A stretch of 64,000 bases of DNA from Floccularia luteovirens. Lineage: Eukaryota > Basidiomycota > Agaricomycetes > Agaricales > Squamanitaceae. Below, one piece after another: positions 50,278-61,260 of the stretch. How positions within the stretch are numbered: position 1 is the stretch's first letter; the number at the start of each line of letters is the position of its first letter. The notes under the pieces are model-generated. The model had not been told where the DNA came from. It searched no databases and saw only the letters and a list, made by a program, of their open reading frames with translations. The stretch is taken from contig VSJF01000013.1 of the NCBI GenBank assembly GCA_009739215.1, positions 124,001 through 188,000 of the forward strand. The letters are read 5' to 3'. The position numbers and the translations under genes were made by a program.

Positions 50278-53047
50278 TTGCCACTCCACAAAAACCATCG
50301 TTGTTACAGCAACGCTTCACAGTTCAAAAAATAAGAGCAGTCCCAAATGTTAGCTACATATCCATTGCAAAAACACTTTCTCCATCCAGCACATTGTGGT
50401 TAAAATAATGAAACACCTCTAAACTTTCATTTATCTCCATATAATCTTCATCTTTCATATAATCAGCGAAACTCATGCGCACAATCTTCAAGCCACAACC
50501 CACAGAACGGCGCCTCTTCACGAGCCTCAACATATCACCTCCATGTATTCCGATGGTCGATATGGATTTCAATGAAGGGCAATATCTAATGGTGTTGGTG
50601 TCTTTCCGTACAAGCATAAGCTTTTCGAAGAACAAGCCCTTTTCAGATCCTGTGCAGTCCTAAGCGCAGACTTCGTAGGTTTAATCAATTGTCCGAGTAC
50701 AGCATGGGCTGCATCATCATTACAAGGTAATGAGTGGAGTGATAGATATTCTAGATTCCTGAGCGCAGAACCTGTGTGGTAAGAATTCGGACTGGAACGT
50801 GCGAGTGCGAATGCAAGGGAAGTGTAGTCTGAATCAATATAGTAGAGGCTCAGGCGGCGCAAGTTGGGAACATCTAGGTGATTAATCAAGGATGCCGCAT
50901 AATCTGGATCTTGCGTGCTAAGATCGAGTTCATATAGGGATGGGATCTTGATTATTTTGTTGTCCCACCGGAAATTACTATCGTCTTCATCAATACCTGC
51001 GGTTATTTCCCCACTTCCAATGGTGCCTAAACTGCGATCATGTGCGGGGCCAGAAAGGGATAATTTTAGTGAGGTTAGTTCAGGAGAGCTCACAATAAAT
51101 TGGCGAAATACGTCAAACGAAGGTCGTACACTCCCTGCCTGACCGTTGAGTGCTAAAGTGTTGATCCTGTGAAATATTCCTCCACAGTTTGTCCAGTCCA
51201 GGTGTACACCGTATAAACATACAGATTCTAACTGTGGACAGTTGATTTCACCTTTCGTGCTTCCAAACAATGTGAATGGTGTAGCGAGGGAGGGGGGTTC
51301 GAATTCCTCATTTTCCTCAGGTTCACAGAAGTTGTGATAGAGTTTCAAGGACTTGAGACGCGGCGCCGATCCACAAACCGCAAGACGCTGTAGTACGACA
51401 TACATATAGCTATACTCAGAAACTCTTGCATAGAACATTTCCCATCTTGCGATATGTGGCACCACAATATCAAGCATGCGTGCAAGGTCGACTCGTGAAA
51501 GGAAGTTACAACCTTTCGCAACGTCCTGGTTCGGCACAACAACTTGATCATGCCTAGGAGAGTGTTCAGCATTTGGAGGCAGCAATGCGTTCGCTGGATG
51601 GTCATCTTCTCTAAGATCCCTCAGGAATCCGACATACAATCCTAACATCAAGTGGCTGCGAACGAGAACGTTCGATGTACGCGACGGATTTTTCGAAAGG
51701 CGGAGGTTCTGCGAAATATATTTTTGTCCACAATGTAGCATTGGAGAGCGCGGTTTCACGCCAGAGTCGACACACGTGTGAGACCAGTACTTTCAAAGGG
51801 AAGGCTATATTTCTTGGGGTTGCGAGGGCTTGGGTTGAAGTACCCGCTTTCTTCTGTGGCGTTGGACTTTGCGTCGTCATTGTCGTCGTTGGTATCATCT
51901 TTATCGGCATTTTGGTCTGCATTGCTGTCGCCTTTGGCTTGAGTACCGTCATTCCCTGTGTCTTGTACCTCTTGGTTTTCATTGCTATCGTGACCTCTTC
52001 TGCTATCTTCCTCATCTTGATCTACTTTCTCATCACCATCATCTTCTTCATCCTCTCCTTCTTCATCCTCAACCTCCTCAACCTCCTTCTCCCCCGCTTC
52101 TTCTTCTTACATAGTCATCCCAAGCCAAAACACATGAGAAAGAAGCTCCAGCGGCATCTTCTCAATAAGGACACGCAATAGAACGCGGAGGGAGATCACC
52201 AACGATTACTTTCCCAGCCCATTCAATAGCTTGTGCATCCGTGGATGATGGATATTCTTCGCGATAAGCTTCAGAGACCTCATTAAAAATTGAAAATCGT
52301 TCAGCTGCGACAGCGAAGGGACCCGAAGTCGGGGTCGTCCTCGGAAGGAGGTTGTGTATTAGGATTTAGTGTTAATGTTGGAACAGATTCTGGAGTTACA
52401 ATGTCGGAGGTGCCCATTGTTGTACTAGGTTTTGGGTGAATGGTGTTGAAGGGAGCAGATATTTATTGCTGCATCTATGAAATCTTCATTAGTGACACTC
52501 TGATGATGACAAAATACTCGTATGTTTTTAGTTCGTCAATAAATCCATAAGGAAGTGATAGGCTATCCCTGCTTTCAATGGGTCACGGCTGGAAGGAAAG
52601 TTCTTTCAGAAACCTAATTTACTTCCTATCCCTCCACCCATCCTGCAGAATCGCCATCGTGATTGTCTTTCCACTTACCTTTCAGACCACCAAGCCTCGT
52701 CTCCGTCCCTCTTTCAGAAATCCACTGTGGAAAAAGTCAGCTCACGCATCAAGATCCCACGTATAGCGAAAATCCTACAGATCGTGATACAACTGGATAG
52801 CACGATCATTTCCTTCAAGCTCTATCCTATGAAGACCAAGCATCTCGAATCCATGGCCCATAATGAATTTCACCATCTCCGTGCCATATCCCATACCTCA
52901 GAACTGTGGTAGTAACGCGACTCAAGCTTGCCCCGGCGATATTTGGGATTTGGAGGATGATGTAGGCTCACAAAACCAACAAACTGGCGTGTCGGTGTCA
53001 TGGTAGAATCATCGTGTTCCTCAGCAATACAGTGACTTTTTGAAGTA
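50278..53047 (-). repeat. Inverted segmental duplication, right arm
   Basis: Reverse-complement counterpart of 42068-44902, containing a degraded GNAT copy and a frameshifted F-box copy in the same relative order. Intergenic sequence between them is also shared, for example the stretch before the F-box ATG. Confidence 0.9.
50354..52417 (-). pseudogene. F-box-like protein, inverted copy, at least six +1 shifts
   Basis: Paralogue of the F-box gene at 42752-44839, with ATG at 52417 and a terminal stop at the equivalent position (ending FAMDM). Compared with the intact copy, one extra base is seen near 52325, 52169, 51792, 51619, 50678 and 50659; nearly all lie in runs of 2-3 identical bases. 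Between shifts the protein remains very similar, including the F-box second half (VLVSHVCRLWRETAL) and the LRR-like body. The acidic insert is shorter. It is either a young pseudogene or a gene carrying sequence errors; as written it cannot make a full protein. Confidence 0.82.
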
Positions 53048-53182
53048 TTCACATAACTCTTTGAAGTATGATTCCCCGTGCGGAATGACAAATCCTTCAT
53101 CGAGCATGGATGAGACTAAGGAGTGGTTGCAGAGTGTGGCGAGGTTGGCGTTATGTGTTGGACGAAGTTCGCGTAGGAATTT
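52618..53182 (-). pseudogene. GNAT acetyltransferase relic, right arm
   Basis: Degraded counterpart of the relic at 42041. FLRELRPTHNANL, LDEGFVIPHGESYFKEL and RQFVGFVSLHHPPNP are visible, but the start codon region is lost, about 8 bases are missing after KKSL near 53040, and one base is missing near 52921, where the left copy has GG. Exon 2 (GFLKEGRRRGL) retains a good CACAG acceptor but soon hits a stop. Unlike the frameshifts elsewhere in the window, the lesions here are deletions. Confidence 0.78.
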
Positions 53183-53327
53183 CACAAATGCTACAGACAG
53201 TTGGAGGTCCCTAGCGCATGTACGATTGCTTTTGAATTCGGTTTTGTGATGAGATCAGGATATATAGTCTAAGTATTCATGTCACGAAAAACATAGTGTT
53301 CGAGCTAGGTTTTAGTTATAGCTGATT

Positions 53328-53855
53328 TCAATAGAGTATGCCAAAGTGCCTTCTTCGTGCCTCTTCCACAAACCCACTTTTTATTAATCTAGTTCAATAC
53401 AAAATGCACAAAGATGTGCAAAGAACTTACATATTCTGATACAGCCGAATTGCACGCGCATTTCCATCGAATACCTCGAGTTCAATCTTATGAAGACCAA
53501 GCATCTCGAATCCATGATCCACAACGAAGCGTATCATCTCCTTTCCGTATCCCTTGCCCCAGAATTTTGGTAGCAACCCAATGCCAAGCATCCCTCGGCG
53601 ATTTTTTGCATCAGGAGGTTGGTGAAAGCTTATAAATCCCACAAACTGACGTTCAGGGGTCTGTTCCTCAACAATACAAAACATGAGGGATTTTTGGAAA
53701 TATGCGTATGTTTCCTCGATATACGAATCCCCACGTGGAACAACAGGGGTTGAATCGATTCTAAAAGCAACCGCGGGGTCGTCGAAGAGTGCAAGAAGGT
53801 TTTCCTTATCTGTTAAACGGAGTCCGCGCAAGAATAACCGATCTGTGGTGAACAT
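53328..53855 (-). CDS. GNAT N-acetyltransferase b, short C-terminus
   Basis: RimJ/RimL-type GNAT that would transfer acetyl from acetyl-CoA to an amine (protein N-terminus or small molecule); substrate unknown. Start MFTTDRLFLRGLRLTDKENL; acetyl-CoA region RRGMLGIGLLPKFWGKGYGKEM, then HGFEMLGLHKIELEVFDGNARAIRLYQN. Exon 1 53855-53431, exon 2 53376-53328, together 474 bases (157 residues). Exon 2 starts normally (GFVEEARRR) but stops after about 15 residues, whereas sister genes continue for about 45 residues (KWID.I.MGILEDEWRDRKK). The last beta strand of the fold would be lost, so activity is doubtful. Confidence 0.75.
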
Positions 53856-54187
53856 TGCTAGAGTTTCGTTGCTTTTTTGGATTGCTTTTAGTGGGATTGT
53901 AGGGCTGGAGAGATTATTGCAAAGTTGGCAGTTAAATATTAGGATCGCAGTATATGCGGATATGTAAGTCAACTCATAAGTAGATTCTATGTTAAAACCC
54001 TTCTAGTTGCAGTTGAGTCATTCGAGTCATTGGAAGTTTGATGCAAGGGAGATATGACAACAAAGTCCACTAATCAAGGAGTTACATCTCCTCGAACCTT
54101 CCTTTTTTATTCAGTGGGCCTAAGAGGCAGTAGGACAAGCGAATTCAACATGAAGAGTGTTTACCAAAAGCACGACCTAAGCTGGGT

Positions 54188-54831
54188 TCAAGTTACATCA
54201 TCTCTTGTCTCTTTACTTGAAAATCCTTTTTTCTTCCTGTCTCGCCATTCATTCTCTAGAATCCCCATTTCAATCATATCGATCCATTTGTCCTCCAACC
54301 ATGATGATTTTCGTCTTCGTCCTTCTTCCACAAATCCACTTTGCATCCAAAAATGGAACCTCATTAGCCTCACGTGAAATGACATATCAAAACACTTGAA
54401 CATACAGATCTTGATACAAATGTATTGCACGGTCGTTCCCTTCATACACCATGAGTTCTATCCTATGAAGGCCCAATATTTTGAATCCATGATTTATAAC
54501 AAATTCTACCATCTCCCTGCCGTATCCCTTACTCCAAAACTTTGGTTGCACCGCAATTCCAAGCGACCCGAGACGGTTTTTTGCATTAGGGACATTATCC
54601 AGAGCCACAAACCCGACAAACTGACGTTCAGGGGGTGCGTTCTTCAGCAACACAGTACATGAGTGATTTTTGAATTCGTTCGTATGCTGCATCCAGGTAT
54701 GATTCACCGCGCGGAACAACGAATCCTACAGTTATCATAGGTGCAACCGCAGGATCATTGGAAAGTAATGAGATATTTTCTTTGTCAGAGGAACGAAGCT
54801 CGCGCAGGAATAACCGATCTGTGGTGAACAT
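54188..54831 (-). CDS. GNAT N-acetyltransferase c (one +1 shift)
   Basis: Same family and structure as its neighbours: exon 1 54831-54406, exon 2 54338-54188. The frame breaks at a run of five G on the plus strand (54631-54635), where sister genes have four; removing one base joins EERTP to ERQFVGFVALDNVPNAK and gives 191 residues. The acetyl-CoA loop PKFWSKGYGREMVEF and exon 2 GFVEEGRRRKSSWLEDKWIDMIEMGI are intact. It is probably functional if the extra base is an error. Confidence 0.78.
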
Positions 54832-54955
54832 TTTCTCTGGGACTTCTTCCTTTTCACGCACCTATATATGTCATACGTGCGGTATTTGTAGCCAGTCGCC
54901 GACTAAGTCGGAATAGCCGGATGAGAGTCATAGTCGTCGACTATCGTCCAAATGC

Positions 54956-55958
54956 GTATATTTGTGCTGCGACTATTTTCCATATTAGGCGACTAATATG
55001 ACGTGATTTCTCAAGAGGACGATCACCAGAAATATTTTACTTTTCTGAATGTTTTCATGGATCTACCTCATACAGATGGACTTGAAGCAAAAGGACAAAC
55101 AAACTAATTTGACGTCAAGCATTTGGTAGACATACGCGACTCAAGTTACGACATCTCTATTCTCTTCTCTGTAGGAAATCCTTTCTTCTTCCTGTCTCTC
55201 CACTCGTCTTCCAGAATTCCCATATCGATTGTATCAATCCATTTGCCGTCCGACCATAGTGTCTTTCTTCTCCGCCCTTCTTCTACAAATCCACTTTGCA
55301 TTCGAAAATGAAAACCCTCATTAGCCTAACGTGAAATTTGGAAAACTTAAACATACAGATCCTGGTACAAACGGATGGCACGCTCGTTCCCTTCAAACAC
55401 GACGAGCTCTATCCTGTGAAGGCCAAGCATCTCGAATCCGTGATTTAGGACGAATTCTACCATCTCCCTTCCGTATCCTTTACTCCAGAACTTTGGCTCC
55501 AGCGCGATTCCAAGCGTTCCACGACGATTTTTTGCATCAGGAACATTGTGTAGATTCACAAATCCAACAAAATGACGTTCGGGGGTGCGCTCTTCAGCGA
55601 TACAGAACATGAGTGATTTTTGGACTCGTTCATATGCTTTGTAATAGTATGAATCCCCACGTGGAACGACGAATCCTTCAGTTATCAGAGGTGCAACTAT
55701 AGGATCATTAGAGAGTAACAAGATATTTTCTTTATCAGAAGAACGGAGCTCGCGCAGGAATAGCCGATCGGTGGTGAACATCTTTGGAGCCTTCCTGTTT
55801 TTCATGTACTTATATATGCTTTACATGCGGTGTTTATGGGGATGGTTGGTTGGTGGTTCTCTGCTCACAATCCAGAATATGTGTTCTGATGAAACCAACT
55901 CCTGCGCAGTTAAAATGACGCTGCGGAAGATGTCAAACCAGCTTTGCTTTACTATTAC
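54956..55958. repeat. 1-kb tandem repeat, unit 1
   Basis: Begins at GTATATTTGTGCTGCGAC and carries one complete GNAT gene plus its promoter. The following unit (55959-56945) repeats it in the same order, including the non-coding CTTATATATGCTTTA and the GGTTGGTTGGTGG tract. Confidence 0.85.
55146..55781 (-). CDS. GNAT N-acetyltransferase d (intact)
   Basis: Exon 1 55781-55357 and exon 2 55293-55146 total 573 bases, 190 residues. Start at the conserved MFTTDRLFLRELRSSDKENIL; an in-frame ATG 24 bases upstream (MKNRKAPK) is possible. Motifs: RRGTLGIALEPKFWSKGYGREM (acetyl-CoA loop), LNHGFEMLGLHRIELVVFEGNERAIRLYQDL, then exon 2 GFVEEGRRRKTLWSDGKWID and MGILEDEWRDRKKKGF. The intron falls at the same codon in every family member here. 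On the minus strand a TATATAAG lies about 30 bases upstream of the start and may be the TATA box. Confidence 0.87.
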
Positions 55959-56945
55959 GTATATTTGTGCTGCGACGACTATTTTCGACTAATAGCATGA
56001 CTCCTGAAGAGGAAGATCACTAGAAATATTTTACTTTTCTGAATCTTTATGTGGGTCTACCCCACGCAGATGGACTTGAAGCAATAGGACAAGCTAATTT
56101 GACGTCAAGGTTACAACATTTCTATCCTCTTTTGCGTACACTTTTTTTTCTAGAAATCCTCTCTTCTTCCTGTCTCTCCACTCGTCGTCCAGAATTCCCA
56201 TATCAATTGTATCGATCCATTTGCCGTCCGACCACAGCGCCTTTCTTCTCCGTCCTTCTTCCACAAATCCACTTTGCATTTAAAAATGAAAACCCTCATT
56301 AGTCCAACGTGAAACGACACATTGAAAAACTTAAACATACAGATCCTGATACAATTGGATGGCACGGTCGTTCCCTTCAAACACCACGAGCTCTATCCTG
56401 TGAAGGCCAAGCATCTCGAACCCATGATTCAAGATGAATTCCACCATCTCTCTGCCGTATCCCTTACTCCAAAACTTTGGCCGCAACACAATTCCAAGCG
56501 TCCCGCGACGGTTTTTCGCATCAGGGACATTGTGTAGATTCACAATTCCGACAAAATGACGTTCAGGGGTGCGCTCTTCGGCGACACAGAACATGAGCGA
56601 TTTTTGGACTCGTTCATATGTTTCGTCATAGTATGAATCCCCAAGTGGAACGATGAATCCTGCAGTTATCAGAGGTGCAACTATAGGGTCATTAGAGAGT
56701 AACAAGATATTTTCTTTATCAGAGGAACGGAGCTCGCGCAGGAATAGCCGATCGGTGGTGAACATCTTCTTTTCTGGGGACTTCCTGTTGTTCACGTGCT
56801 TATATATGCTTTATGTGCGGTGTTTATGGGGATGGTTGGTTGGTGGTTCTCTGCTCACAATCCGGCATGTATGTTCTGATGGAACCAACTCCTGCACGGT
56901 TAAAATGACACTGCGGAGATGTCAAGCTAGCTTTGCTTACTATTC
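55959..56945. repeat. 1-kb tandem repeat, unit 2
   Basis: Direct repeat of 54956-55958 at an offset of about 1,003 bases, spanning spacer, exon 2, intron, exon 1 and promoter of the next GNAT gene. The high similarity in non-coding parts means a recent duplication. Confidence 0.85.
56094..56765 (-). CDS. GNAT N-acetyltransferase e (intact)
   Basis: Twin of the gene in the preceding repeat unit: exon 1 56765-56341, exon 2 56271-56094, 603 bases, 200 residues. The start MFTTDRLFLRELRSSDKENIL is used; an upstream in-frame ATG adds ten residues. Motifs RRGTLGIVLRPKFWSKGYGREM and FEGNDRAIQLYQDL, then GFVEEGRRRKALWSDGKWID. The C-terminus runs about ten residues further than the twin because its stop has moved downstream. 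Upstream TATATAAG is conserved. Confidence 0.87.
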
Positions 56946-57106
56946 TTGAACAAGAATTCTGCGCAGGCAATTGAAAATGAGTCATTGGAAGCTTGATTGC
57001 AAATGATTACATGCCACACAACGAGAACGTACTCGCGGGAAATTGTTGTATAGTCTAATTAATAATTATTCGGATGCTAATATAATGATTCAAAGCGCTC
57101 GTCCGA

Positions 57107-57744
57107 TCAACGTTTTCCTACAAAACCCTCCTTTTTCCTATCTCTGTGCTCGTCCTCCAGAATTCCCATTTCAATTATGTCTATCCACCTACCCTTAGAC
57201 CACAAAGCTTTTCGTCTTCGTCCTTCCTCCAAAAACCCACTTTATACATCCGGAAAAGAAAAATACTAAGGTCAGCCCACACGAACAAGCAACAAACACA
57301 AACTTACAATCCCTCGTACAGCCGGATGGCGCGATCATTTCCTTCAAATACTATAAGTGCTATCCTGTGAAGTCCAAGCATCTCGAATCCATGGTTCACA
57401 ATGAATTGTGCCATCTCCCTGCCATATCCCATACCCCAGAATTGTGGTAACAACGCGATTCCAAGTCTGCCACGACGATTTCTCGGATCGGGCGGATGAT
57501 GTAAGTTCACCAACCCGACAAATCGGGGTGGCGTGCCTGCGGAATTGCTGCGTTCCTCAACGATACAAAACATGAGTGATTTTTGGAAATAGTCGTATAG
57601 CCGATTGATAAATGAGTCGCCATGTGGGACGAGGAAGTCCTCATCGACTGTGGACATAAGTGTAGCGTCGTTGAAGAGTACTAGAAGATTGGTTTTATCT
57701 GTTGAACGGAGTTCGCGCAGAGACAGTCGGTCTGTAGTGAACAT
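57107..57744 (-). CDS. GNAT N-acetyltransferase f (intact)
   Basis: A more diverged member: exon 1 57744-57308 and exon 2 57239-57107, 570 bases, 189 residues. Start MFTTDRLSLRELRSTDKTNLL; it has a four- to five-residue insertion (EERSNSAGTPPRF) before FVGLVNLHHPPDPRNRRGRLGIALLPQFWGMGYGREM. Its LPQFWGMGYG block is closer to the left-arm relic (IPQFWGMGYG) than to the tandem twins, so it may descend from the same branch. Exon 2 GFLEEGRRRKALWSKGRWIDIIEMGI is complete. Confidence 0.85.
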
Positions 57745-58167
57745 CGTAATTTTTGATTCCTCAGAGGTGATATGGGTATACTTTCGGGACCTGGAGTTGG
57801 CTTGAGTGTTAAAGTCAAGTGCAGTCTCCTGACGAATTCCTCTTACCTATAAAGTAACTCTTAGAACGCTTAAAACGCGGAGCGTACGGAGTCCGAGTCA
57901 TTACGAAATACATAGTATTCACTATATCAAACTTCCATGATAAAATCCACCTTGTGAATCGAACTTGGAACGTGGGAAAGGGAAGGGAAGGAGAGACTTC
58001 TTGGTCATCGATGATCATTCAGATGCGGTTTCTGCTTGGTTTCTACATGTTTGATGCGCGGTCCGGATCCGGAGGATGGCTAATTGTAAGTGCAATGCTA
58101 TCATAGCTATATCCCTGCGATGACCTGGGTTATGCATAGGTGTGATAGAAAGTAATGCTAGAGTGAC

Positions 58168-58318
58168 AAGCAATGAGCTCTATCCGTAAAGAGCAAGCAT
58201 CATAATCCATTCCATGTCCCTTACTCCACGATAAGTTTTCCTCCGCACCAGGGACGCTCTGCATGCTCATAAACTAGAAAATCTGGTGTTCAGGGATGAA
58301 CTCCTCAGCAATATAGAA
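58168..58318 (-). pseudogene. GNAT relic next to F-box stop
   Basis: Minus-strand FYIAEEFIPEHQIF, then a decayed middle, then CSLRIEL correspond to the FCIAEERTPERHFVGF and LGLHRIEL blocks of intact copies, with stops and deletions. It overlaps the end of the F-box gene by a few bases. The 420 bases between it and GNAT f hold nothing else that I can see. Confidence 0.6.
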
Positions 58319-60011
58319 CTATCCTCATCCTCCTTCCCTCCTCACCCTCCCACAGATCGCCAAAAAACTCCAGTGTAAATATATCCACGTTTTTTCTCAA
58401 CCACACAATATCAGAATCAGTTACCTTGTCTGCAGTGCACAAGTGGACTTTTCTTAGCGGCGATCCTCCTCGGCGACGTGTCTCCACAAAAGAGATCATC
58501 TTCGCACCACTTATGCCCCTGATTGACAGGGATTCGAGCATTGGGCAGTAAAGGACACCCTTCCCATTGTCGTGCATTCTAAGCAAATTTTGGTAGAACA
58601 CTCGTTCAGGGTCGTTGAAAAGGAAATCGTGTAGTCCGTATAATTGGCCGAGCATTGCTTGGGCTGCCAAATTGCTACAAGGAAGTCTCAATTTCAAGGA
58701 TTCCACCGAACTCAGGATAGAACGGGAGCTGCTGGGCTCAGGCTGGGTAAGCTCATAAGCAAGAGAGCTATAATCTTCATCTTTGAGATTGAGAATGAGT
58801 GAGCGTATATTGGGTAAGTCAAGATGTTGGACAATCGTCATCGAATCTGTTTGGGGAAGGTCGTGTAAAACAAGTTTGTTCAGTGAGGCAATCTTGATCG
58901 GGGTATCATCATCCCAACGGGTATCTTCATCACTTTCCTCTCCAAGTGCTGGACCGGAACTAGAAAAGTGAAGGTTTTGAAGTTGTGGACAGTTCGTGAT
59001 AATATCTCGAAACACGCGTAACGATGGGCGCACACTATTGTAATGGTTCGCGAGCTCCAAGCCACGCAACCCACTCAACAGTCCTCGACAACCCTCCCAA
59101 TCAGGACGAACACCCCGCAGAACGACTTGGAGAAGTCGCGGGCAGATACCACCGAAGGGTACATATGTCATCGCAGGCTCTGAAGCTGCACATATGCCGT
59201 AGTTGGATAACTGAAGCTCCTCAAGGCTCGTTGCTGGACCACCACCCGCAAGGCGCCGCATCATGATGTACATATAACTGTTCGCGTTTGTGAACACATG
59301 AAACAAACGCCATTGCGCAACGTGAGGCATCACAAAGTCGAGTATTTGCACAAGTTCTACGCGTGACAGAAATGATGGCTCTTTGTCTAGTATTCCGTGT
59401 ATCTTGGCTTCCACCTCGAGAGGACTGACCTCAGTTGGGTAGGGGTCCTCCATGTCATGCGTCCATGGCTGTGACGCATTCTGTGGGTGTTGATCTTCGT
59501 TGTAACAGTAGGTAATCGTGGTATCGATGTAGATATCGAGCGGTAGTGAACGAGCCCGAGTGAGGTAAGCGACGGATTTTTCAAGTGATAGTGGGTATTC
59601 GAATTTGATTCTCACCCACAAAGAAGCTTGGGACAAAGCGATATCTCGCCAGCGTTGGCACACATGCGAAACCAATACTTGGAAGGGTAGACTGGGAGGT
59701 TCTTCATCGTTAGCAGAGTCGTCCTCTTCATCAAGTGCAGAGGTGAGGATACTTGCTATGGAATGCGACTGTTCACTTGGTTCACTGGGAGCAACTGCTT
59801 CGTCTCCCACATCGCGTCGGAATATCATATTTTCTTCTGCATCTTCCTCCTCTTTTGTCAGGATACCCATAGAGAAAATAGGGGCAAGAAGTTCGGAAGG
59901 TATATCGTTGATGGTACGTTTCATTGGTTTGTCTGAACAAATTTGAAAGAGGTTGCTACTATTCACAGCCATTCCTGTCAAATATTTAGATGACATCATA
60001 CTTTCGTTCAC
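58305..60011 (-). CDS. F-box-like protein, paralogue of the duplicated pair
   Basis: Intact single-exon gene of 568 residues. F-box first helix at residues 34-50 (INDIPSELLAPIFSMGI). The second part (SHVCQRWRDIALSQASLWVRI) begins at 115, after an insert of about 58 acidic and Ser-rich residues, the same architecture as the gene at 42752. Shared landmarks include EKSVAYLTRARSLPLDI, FLSRVELVQILDFVMPHVAQW, NSYMYIMMRRLA, VRPSLRVFRDIITNCPQL and RWDDDTPIKIASLNKLVL. Its LRR-like body should bind a substrate of unknown identity. With GNAT g upstream it repeats the GNAT-then-F-box order. Confidence 0.82.
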   Translation of the reverse strand: MNESMMSSKYLTGMAVNSSNLFQICSDKPMKRTINDIPSELLAPIFSMGILTKEEEDAEENMIFRRDVGDEAVAPSEPSEQSHSIASILTSALDEEDDSANDEEPPSLPFQVLVSHVCQRWRDIALSQASLWVRIKFEYPLSLEKSVAYLTRARSLPLDIYIDTTITYCYNEDQHPQNASQPWTHDMEDPYPTEVSPLEVEAKIHGILDKEPSFLSRVELVQILDFVMPHVAQWRLFHVFTNANSYMYIMMRRLAGGGPATSLEELQLSNYGICAASEPAMTYVPFGGICPRLLQVVLRGVRPDWEGCRGLLSGLRGLELANHYNSVRPSLRVFRDIITNCPQLQNLHFSSSGPALGEESDEDTRWDDDTPIKIASLNKLVLHDLPQTDSMTIVQHLDLPNIRSLILNLKDEDYSSLAYELTQPEPSSSRSILSSVESLKLRLPCSNLAAQAMLGQLYGLHDFLFNDPERVFYQNLLRMHDNGKGVLYCPMLESLSIRGISGAKMISFVETRRRGGSPLRKVHLCTADKVTDSDIVWLRKNVDIFTLEFFGDLWEGEEGRRMRIVLYC

Positions 60012-60653
60012 TTGATGGTGCTCACGTGATTACATAGCTAAATGGCTGGCAGAGAGCAAATTTGTTGGGCTTCAAGGGAGGATCATTGCATGTTTACTGA
60101 CATGCTCCGTATGCAATTATGATTGTGTTCTGGTTTACGTGGTTAGCTGTCATTTATGAGTGCAAGAGGGATGATGTACTTGGATTGAAAACTTTGGTAT
60201 GCTGTTGTCAAATAGGCATGTCTTGAAGAGGCCTTGAGTTTGGTATACTGTATAGCCTTACTTGAAAACATAATATGAAAAAACGCGCGTACCACCTATC
60301 ACAAGTAGTTCTCCTTTATCTTCACGTTCCGATGTAATGTTATATATTCCATCATCCGTGGCCCACATATCTTGATCCTTGTTTCACAACTTTCGCAGAT
60401 CGAACCGTTTTGCTTCTTGATTACGACTTTATCTATTCCTCAACCCGCCGGGAACAACTTTAACTGGACGAAGACTCTCTTACCATGAGCTGGGTGAACT
60501 TCAAACTGGCGATGAGTTGTAAGCTTCCGAATGAAATTTTTTCGGGTCAAGCATCGGGTTTTCTCAAAACGGCTTTTGAAATCAACTTCTAGAACCGATG
60601 TTGAAGGAGATTCTATGGTAATTATGACACCTAGTGCAGTGCAAAATCGCCAA
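60012..60653. other. Intergenic, 0.64 kb
   Basis: Promoter side of the F-box gene and 3' side of GNAT g; no coding signal was seen. Confidence 0.5.
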
Positions 60654-61260
60654 CTATACCGTATTTATCCTCTCTTTCCACTCATCCTCCAGAATCGACA
60701 TTACTATTGAATCTCTCCAATAAGTTGTACCCCACGTTCTCTTTCGTTGTACGCCCTCCCTCACAAATCCACTTCACGACGAAGTCCGTATCAGCGGCGG
60801 CAGATGTGTTTATCAAAAAGATGTTAACTCACAGAGACTCATAAAGTTTAATTGCCTTTTCATTATCGTGAAAAACACAAAGGTCCATTCTGTGCAAACC
60901 CAGATTTTTGAATCCATAGTTCACAAGAAATTCCATCAACTCTGTCCCATATCCTTTGCTTTGGAACTCAGGCAGTAAATCAATTCCTATTGTCCCAATT
61001 CGATTTCGCGGGTTGGGTGATGTATTTATCGAAATGAACCCGATAAAGACGCCTGGGTTTTTGAGTTCTTCAATGGGACAGAACATCACCCTCTGTGCTA
61101 CAATGTCATATACGAAATCTATAAATTTCGTGCCACGGGGAACAGGGGGAAATTCTGTGGACATTAATATGTCCTGGGGAATCTGGAATAACTTGGAAAT
61201 TCCATCCTCTTTGTCTGATGGCTTGAGTCCCCGGATCAAAAGTCGTTCTGTGGAGAACAT
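60654..61260 (-). CDS. GNAT N-acetyltransferase g (intact, most diverged)
   Basis: Exon 1 61260-60833 and exon 2 60771-60654 total 546 bases, 181 residues. Start MFSTERLLIRGLKPSDKEDGI, then RNRIGTIGIDLLPEFQSKGYGTELMEF (acetyl-CoA loop) and YGFKNLGLHRMDLCVFHDNEKAIKLYES. Exon 2 GFVREGVQRKRTWGTTYWRD and SILEDEWKER complete the fold. The intron position is identical to the other copies. It is the most distant member of the cluster and could represent the ancestral neighbour of the F-box gene. Confidence 0.85.
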
